This document shows, in pieces, positions 18,011-24,222 of a DNA stretch of 24,222 nt. Below the pieces are notes generated by a model. That model ran no database searches and had not been told where the DNA came from. It was given only the letters and a program-made list of their open reading frames with translations. The position numbers and the translations under genes were made by a program. Positions within the stretch are counted from its first letter, which is position 1; each line of letters starts with the position of its first letter. Source of the DNA: Rodentolepis nana (lineage: Eukaryota; Platyhelminthes; Cestoda; Cyclophyllidea; Hymenolepididae); the NCBI GenBank assembly GCA_900617975.1, contig UZAE01013286.1, forward strand, positions 1 to 24,222, read 5' to 3'.

Positions 18011-20838
18011 GGAGTGGGGTTTGAAGATTGAAAGCCATTCCAAACGCTACTTTTGCTGAATTATCATTGAAAGCCTCTCTCTGTCATGGCACATTCAAGG
18101 GCCTGCTAATCGGTTGAGAGAAGCGTTTTAAGAGGCTTTCTTTTTAGGATTCGCCTTGTTTGATGCAAATACTCCAGTCGGAATATTTTGTTTTACTCAT
18201 AAGTTGATTTGGCGGACATTTCAACTATCCCATCCACACTATGTTCTGGCTGCATGAGCTAATCTAGCTAACTGTTTTAAACAGCCTGGATTTGTGGCTT
18301 TTATGGAAAATTTTAGGCAAATAAATTTTTTATTATTTGATTCACTGAAAATAAATTTAAACATGGTCAAAAATAGACTTTCTGTCTGCTTATAATTAAC
18401 GTCTCTAAATTTAAATTTTTTCGCTTTTACTTTTCAACGGTTGAAAATTTAATTAATTTATTTCAAGGTTAATTTTAAAGGTCGGCTGGTAAATAATATT
18501 TGGATTACGTGAAATGTAATGAATATGGCCATTCCAAGTATGTTCGTTTCAAATTGAACAATTAGGGCTTATTAGGACAAAGGGTACTTACCTTTCGTAC
18601 TATATTTGCCAAAGAAGGAATGCGGGTTGGAGAGGGGGGGGGGATTTCGTCTTCAAATTTCCAATTGTGATTGTGACTTCGTGTCCTTACAAACTTCATT
18701 CCTTGAAATTTTGATAGCTTACGACAAGTGGGTAACGAATGTCGTTGATGATGATTTTCCAGTTTGTCTGGTCCTCTATCCGATTTGACAAATATTTAAA
18801 TGTTATTTAGTGGAATAGTTGGTTGAACCTAGTCTTTTTTAAAACATGCTGAAGAAGGTAGCCGTATCATACTAGTTTAAACTATTTAACTTGGCTATAA
18901 TAATAGTTTGCTTAAAGATCATATCATTAAGCGAATGGATTAGCTTACGAATTCTAGTACAGTAAAGGGAAAGAGCTCTGTGAGACTTCACAGTGTCGTT
19001 CTGTAAGGTTTCATAATAATGCTTTGTTGTGTTCACTAGATAAGTGTTGTTCCTACTCATGAAAATACCTACTTCTTCCCCTCCCCCCTCCCACATCATC
19101 AGGTTGAACTGGCTTGAACTTTGGGGCGTAAGAAAACATTACGAGTGGTTGCTTGGCCAATTCCTACCCAATTGTCCACCTAGAAGGTTTCAAGTCACGA
19201 GCGTTTGAGTATTAGTTGGTGCTACCCACTTAATTCATCAAAATTTAATTTCGAGGGGCTAATTCATCCGTCGATTTCTCTCACCTTTATCTTAGATGTT
19301 GGGCCATCTTGTCCAGCATGATAGATTTATTTTCACAAAAGTTTGATGCGTCAGAAAAAATTCAGTCACTAAGTAATGGACGAGGCAGACAGGCGTTTAT
19401 TACAATCCTGAGGATAAATAATGAAATTTGAATTTTGGAAAGTGAAATACCCGTATAATCAATACTATACGATCCGAGCCCAAGATTCAACTGCAGGTAA
19501 ACTCTTCGTCACATTGACGTTGTCCTCGGCATCTTTAGTGCAGTTATAACATCTGTAGTTTCGTGACGAACTTTCTTTACTGCACTTTTCAATCTCAGAA
19601 AACTTATGGTTTTCTAGCGTAATTGTTTCCACATTTGTGAACTTCATGTCAAGTTAGTCACAAGATCATTGGGTGAGTATTTTTTCGAGCATTCACTTTG
19701 CGCAGGGGAACAGCATATCATGGGACCCATCTGGAAGCCAAAATTCCTCTGATTCCTAATTGAATTTACCATCCTGCACACTTGACTTGCTCTCTAAGTT
19801 ACTCGAACTCTTGAGCTTTGACTTCGTGGATGAATTTAATTGGCTTAATACTCGCAATGACTTAAGGGCAAAAATGCTAATGCGTCCAAATCTCGCCCCC
19901 TAATTTCAGTGTCGGGACACTGATAAATCGCCATCGTCTTTACAAATCCTTACTTTTTTGCTTCATATTTTGAGTTAAATGTTGCCCCATAGTTCAAAAA
20001 GTATGCAGTCTCTTTCATTGAATGAAGGTTTATTGATTTTGTTTTTGATCGATTTGTGGTGGTCGTCCGTAACATAGCTGCTCTGCTCAATCTTCTGAAT
20101 GTTGTAAAGCAAAATTATTTTTTGTGTGAAATTAGAACGTATGAAATAACCACATCTGAGTTAAATTTGATAATTTATCTATTTACTTTCTTTAGATTTA
20201 AGACTTCATGAAAATTGTTTGATTTCTGCTTAAGAATAGAAATTTATTGTTTATACTTATTTTAATGACTTTTAATATATTCTAAGTTTAATTCACTGCT
20301 CTGCAATTAAATTTGATCTATTAAATGTTATTAGTCTTTTATTGAACGCTCTTTCATGCTTTATTTTTTGTGAATAGAGACATTGAAATACGGTTTTTAG
20401 TTTTTGGAAATTTTTATTATCTCTCCATCCCTCAGCATTATGGTCATTTGGTCCAAGTAAAACCCGTTTTAATTAAAATTTAATCAGTTAAGATATCGAT
20501 TGTTCTCGTTTTGGTAATTAAATAACAAATTTTGCGTCATGGGAATTATCGATCTTGGCATTCGTTTTAAATTAGAGGCTGAAATTTTTCTGATTAATTT
20601 TAACAAACTCTAATTTTACCTAAAGCGACTATAATTTATCGTAATTTTTTTTAAAGTTTTTGGCATGTAATTACTTGCTTTTTTGGTTATTTTAGGGAAA
20701 GAACATGAATTGCATCCTCCAGAAATGGACAAACCGAGGATCGTAGTGACACCTTGTGAAGGTCCCCTAAACACGAAGAAGAAAAAGAATCTTCCCGATC
20801 TTAAACTCCCGCATACTGCCTGTCCCAACAGAAACTAA
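14883..20838 (+). CDS. RCAN: Calcipressin / regulator of calcineurin (RCAN), three exons
   Basis: Binds and modulates the phosphatase calcineurin. Exons 14883-14984, 15022-15535 and 20696-20838 give 252 residues; the introns are 37 and 5160 nt. An in-frame TAG at 14868-14870 precedes the start. The N-terminal RRM-like fold has its first strand at NRLIVTKVP (16-24), then SIFEQVFRTYD (35-45) and SFRRVLVTMSSP (55-66). The family hallmark FLLSPPASPPVGW is at 170-182, with serines 173 and 177 in the conserved phosphosite positions, followed by PLINYDLLHAI. Near the C terminus PRIVVT (219-224) is a PxIxIT-like calcineurin docking motif. Unusual: about 45 extra residues before the hallmark hold a basic patch (RQRRQRRHSHR, 109-119) and an acidic run (about 127-157). 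The C-terminal PKIIQT motif of vertebrate RCANs is absent, and a KKKK run and short tail replace it. Identification is secure. Confidence 0.94.
15536..20695 (+). other. RCAN intron 2 (5160 nt)
   Basis: Donor CTG|GTTAGT at 15536; acceptor after a T-rich tract, GGTTATTTTAG, at 20695. Reading through the donor meets a stop at once (GGT TAG). Inside are G runs of 11 (16937-16947), 11 (17581-17591), 32 (17978-18009) and 10 (18634-18643), and C/T-rich stretches near 16358-16380 and 19078-19092. No copy of the SINE-like repeat is present here. The longest open frame, 17620-17964 plus, has no recognisable domain or coding signature. I see no nested gene. Confidence 0.85.
17978..18009 (+). repeat. 32-G homopolymer
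   Basis: The longest G run of the window, on the sense strand of RCAN intron 2. Runs of this length can form G-quadruplexes and are prone to sequencing and replication slippage, so the exact count is uncertain. Confidence 0.9.
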
Positions 20839-21561
20839 TGTCTACCCACAATCCTTTCCATTTTACTTTTATCTCTCATGCTTTAATCATGTGTTTACTC
20901 TCACTCACTCTATCTCTTTTTCCATTTAATTTTGTGTATGAAGAGTGCGGTTCCACTCTGTTATGTGCAATACTTCGATTTGAAAGATAAATTGCAGGAA
21001 AATTATTCCAACTGCGCATGTACGTTCATAATTAGTTATAATATTACTTTTATTGGGTGTAAATTTTGTTTGCTGAAAATTGGGCATGCAGATTACTGCT
21101 TGGCAATTCTCTGTTTAAGTGAGTTGTTCTAATGTTGCAATTTTCTTGATCTACGCAGACGTAATTAGCGCGACATTTGTCAGTTGTCTTGTCAAATGGG
21201 GAAAGCAATTATCACCTAGTTCCTAACAGTGTTATTCTCGATGGTAAAAACGAAAGAAATATTCATATTTATGTACACACCATGAAATCGAATTAAAATT
21301 TAATGAAACTGTGAGTCTCTTAGTGGTGAAAATTCTCGATTTCCAGGTAGTAGTTATTTCTGGAAAAAAACCAAGAAATTCATTATTTTTTACCCATGGG
21401 CAGTTGGAAGGGCTCTTGTCAATGAAATTCAGTGTTTATTGATTAATTGAGGTTTTTAAAAGATAATTGAAATTAAAGCTCTCTTGAAATGAGCGCCATC
21501 TTGTACAATCTTAGAACTATTTGTTTGCAGGTTATGTAGGTATTGAAGAAGTGTATCTGTA

Positions 21562-21567
21562 AATAAA
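21562..21567 (+). terminator. candidate polyadenylation signal downstream of RCAN
   Basis: The first AATAAA after the RCAN stop, 724 nt downstream, within TGTAAATAAATCAC. A second one follows at 21673-21678. Either could end RCAN transcripts; only the hexamers support this. Confidence 0.3.
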
Positions 21568-21982
21568 TCACATAAAATCCAACTATGTCATTCCGAGTTG
21601 CTGTTTTATTTCTGTGCACTTTTCAGCTCACGAGATATTTGAGTCCTGTTGTTAGGGAGAAATTTGTACAGAAATAAAATTATTCCGATATTTCTCTGTG
21701 TGTGGATGGATTCTCCTATTGAACGTCTTGATACATTTTAATCACGTCACTCCATTCGCGGATCTATTCGTTCTTCTGGACAACAGTCGTGACACCTATA
21801 CTAATCAGACAAACGGTTTTTTAGGATATATTGAAATATTGTTTCTTTTACTTATCTCAGTTTGCAAGAATTTGTGGCATTGTATTTCCAAAAAAAACAA
21901 CTTGAATAAGCCCATTTTAAGGATGAATGTCTGAAATGGGCCATTTCAACCATTAATTGCAGCAGCCGCCAAGTGGACAAGA

Positions 21983-22293
21983 TATTTACCTATATCAAAT
22001 GACAGGCTTCATGATAGTTACCATTAGCCCTCTAATTGACTTCGGCCTTCACAGAGGTGAGAAGCAGCCAAGTAGGAAAAATTCGAGAGAGAAGAGTGAT
22101 TCAAAGACGTAAATAGACAGACAGACAAAAGGCAGAGAAATGGAAAGGTGAGTACTGTTGAAGTGGATATGATATGCAGTCGGGTCAGGTTAGTTTGAAG
22201 TCAGAAGTCAACTGCCATTTTATAGACTTTTGCCGTATGTGTATGCGTTGCCCAGGGTGCACCACGTGGAGGTATGTCTATTGCATACCCCTT
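21983..22293 (-). mobile_element. SINE-like element, copy D
   Basis: A roughly 311-nt copy, sense on the minus strand, with the usual head (CACCACGTGGAGGTATGTCTATTG on the plus strand, in two blocks around GGAGG) and a diverged tail. TGGACAAGA occurs at both edges (21974-21982 and 22294-22302), a plausible trimmed target duplication. The donor-like GGTAAGT of the other copies is GGTATGT here, and the run of T/A in the head is shorter (CTTTTGCC). It lies in the spacer downstream of RCAN. Confidence 0.8.
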
Positions 22294-22674
22294 TGGACAA
22301 GAGATAGGAATTGATAACTTTAGTTATTTTAGCTATGGTAATCTGGTCAAACTAAGGATCGTTATATTGTCTCAATTTGATCTGTTAAGTCTAACTTTTT
22401 GCAAACCATACTTCCTGAATTTCCTGGTTCCTGAAAGTTAAAATAACTTTTTTGTCAAGAAAACAAAGATGACATATTGCAACAACTCAAAGCCATATTC
22501 TTAAACCAAAGTGGTGATCAGAAGTGATATGGTTGTCGTAGGCTCATTTTTGTGTGTTTATATGGGCCAAATTGAAACGCATTTGGTCGAAATTTAGGTC
22601 ATACGATGCACTTTGCTATCAGGACACTAGGCTATGAATTTGATAAGACGAGTTGGCTAAAAGGAGAAAAAGGT

Positions 22675-22690
22675 GGGGGGGGGGGGGGGG
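22675..22690 (+). repeat. 16-G homopolymer
   Basis: The only G run of at least 10 that lies outside an intron, in the spacer between the two distal SINE-like copies. Confidence 0.9.
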
Positions 22691-23868
22691 AAGTCTAATT
22701 AGCTTTAATTGCGATAGTAAAGTTGCCCTATGATCTCGACTAAGTTAGGCTTAGGAATTCCATTACCAAACAAGTTACTTTTATTCCGGGCTAAGAAAGC
22801 AATGGTTTAAGTAGATTCGCGTGCGGAATGCCAACCCTAAAGTAATGGAGGGGGTTGGGGTGGCGAAAGGCAAATTACGTAGGACGATAAATCGGAAATC
22901 ATGAATTAAAACCAAAAGACGTCGGTATTGAGGGATTGGAACCCGAGCGGTGAGGATGAGCATTTCTTGGTGGTTTCTTTAGTCTTTGTTGATGAGCGAT
23001 CAATACGCTGAGTTACTGAACATTTGGGTGTGCAGAAGCTTGGGCTGGTCTATAAAAGTCATTCCTAATGCAAGTCCCTCAAAGAAAGGAGCCAATTTTT
23101 AGCGATCGAGTAGATTTGATTTTACGGCATTTTATGCATATTCATACTCACCTACCGTTGTACACTATTTTCCATCTTGCCTAAAATTCCATTTTTCAAG
23201 GAACAGAAAATCGCTTCTAGGCTACTGACCAAAATTCACCTCTCGGGGGCTAAATTTCGTGAAATGATTGTGGAAATAGAGTGAATCATCTCCTTCCATT
23301 CATTGATTTCCTCAGAAAGCACGAATTACAGTTATTTTGTACTGACAAGGATAATGAAACTCATAACTAGTTTATTCGTGTAGGTAATGCAATTTCAAGA
23401 ACCTTTTGGGCAAAAGCACTGATTCAGCACTCATTAAGTGCAAAATTGAGCACCAATAACTAGAATATCTTTGCATCAGAGCATCTTTAAGCCCAAAGCC
23501 GACCGTTCAACTAATGTTGTTCAAAGCTATGGGGAATAGTTAATGCATTAGCAAGGATTTTGAAATGGTCGAATTGGAAATGAGTTTCTTGAAAGTGCTG
23601 CTGCAACCAGCATCCTGGTAGGTCAAACCATTCAGGCCATTTATCCTTTGCACCAACCATCAAGGACCCCACCACCCAGGCTCATATAGATTGATTTAAT
23701 GGGGCATTAAAATCAATGTAAATATTAATAGAGCTGGGTCGTGGAATATGTGACCAAGAAGCCACGGTCGAATTCAAGTCACGAAAACTCTTCCTATTCA
23801 GAAGACACTAGGAACAGAAGACTCAAATTCCATCTAGAACATCAGAAATACTTTATATTTCATGAAGT

Positions 23869-24191
23869 GGGATGTGTGATAGACTTACCTCCACGTGGTG
23901 CACCCTGGGCAACATATACTCATACGGCAAAAAAGTCTATTAACGGGCAGTTGACTTCTCACTTCAAACTACCATCACCCCATCGTATGTCATATTCGAC
24001 CCCTTCCACAGTACTCATCTTACCTTTTCTCTGCCTCTGTGTCTGTCTGTCTCTTCTACATCTGTGAATCACTTTATTGGCCCCCCCCCCTCTCGAATTT
24101 TTCTCACTTTAATGTTCCTACCTTCTGTGAAGCCGAAGTCAGCTTAATGGCTAACGATAGCTATCCAAATGCCCGCCATTTGAAAAAAACA
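23869..24191 (+). mobile_element. SINE-like element, copy E (opposite orientation)
   Basis: About 323 nt, the only copy with its sense on the plus strand: head GATAGACTTACCTCCACGTG at 23878-23897 and tail GCCATTTGAAAAAAACATT at the right. The flanks TTTCATGAAGT (23858-23868) and TTACATGAAAT (24192-24202) agree at 9 of 11 positions, a likely decayed target duplication. A run of ten C at 24081-24090 interrupts the sequence where the other copies have none. The open frame that enters it from the left is not conserved. Confidence 0.8.
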
Positions 24192-24222
24192 TTACATGAA
24201 ATACATATATATATTTTTTTTT

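Larger units (their letters stand above)
20839..24222. other. intergenic region downstream of RCAN
   Basis: It begins with the RCAN 3' UTR. The first canonical AATAAA hexamers after the stop lie at 21562-21567 and 21673-21678, so the UTR is long or uses a variant signal. Two SINE-like copies lie at 21983-22293 and 23869-24191 in opposite orientations. A 16-G run is at 22675-22690. No exon is recognisable on either strand; the short open frames inside have no similarity that I can see. The right edge ends in an AT and T run. Confidence 0.6.

Noticed and set aside
22901..22980. Minus-strand CGGGTTCCAATCCC resembling a tRNA B box
   Set aside because: The T arm has at most three or four pairs, no 7-bp acceptor stem closes around it, and no A box sits at the right distance. 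Not called as a tRNA.
23741..24067. Plus-strand 108-residue open frame
   Set aside because: It crosses from unique DNA into copy E and translates the repeat; nothing supports a gene.
6310..24191. Reading the five repeats as a CRISPR-like array or as solo LTRs
   Set aside because: Copies are far apart, in both orientations and about 310-320 nt long. They lack TG...CA ends and have 9-15-nt rather than 4-6-nt duplications, which fits retroposons instead.

Overview
The window looks like nuclear DNA of a parasitic flatworm, most likely a tapeworm (Cestoda, perhaps taeniid). The reasons are AT-rich introns and spacers, spliceosomal introns as short as 34-43 nt beside introns of about 5 kb, many long homopolymeric G runs, and four animal-type housekeeping genes. 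The genus is an inference; nothing in the sequence proves it.

Layout. 1-1648: spacer with an AATAAA-bearing, LTR-like stretch at the left edge and weak decayed coding-like sequence around 1016-1440. 1649-3138 (minus strand, four exons): YRDC, threonylcarbamoyl-AMP synthase. 3139-3919: a 781-nt AT-rich divergent intergenic region. 3920-10238 (plus, three exons): syntaxin-5, whose 4.9-kb first intron carries three copies of a SINE-like repeat. 11125-12228 (plus, five exons): BRX1/BRIX1, a Brix-domain ribosome assembly factor. 12229-14882: spacer with possible fragments of a decayed Ty3/Gypsy-like integrase. 14883-20838 (plus, three exons, 5.2-kb second intron): calcipressin/RCAN, a calcineurin regulator. 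20839-24222: spacer with two more copies of the SINE-like repeat.

The genes do not form a pathway. They are housekeeping genes: tRNA t6A modification, ER-Golgi membrane fusion, 60S ribosome biogenesis and calcineurin control. STX5, BRIX1 and RCAN point the same way, but the gaps between them (0.9 and 2.7 kb) are too long for a tight polycistron.

The most interesting item is the repeat family: five copies of about 310-320 nt (one with an internal deletion). They have a compact, foldable 5' head, an A/T-rich 3' end and target-site duplications of up to 15 nt, two of them perfect. This is what a short non-autonomous element mobilised by a LINE leaves behind. All calls were made by reading and translating by eye. 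Splice junctions rest on GT/AG sites, reading phase and protein similarity recalled from the families; no search was run.
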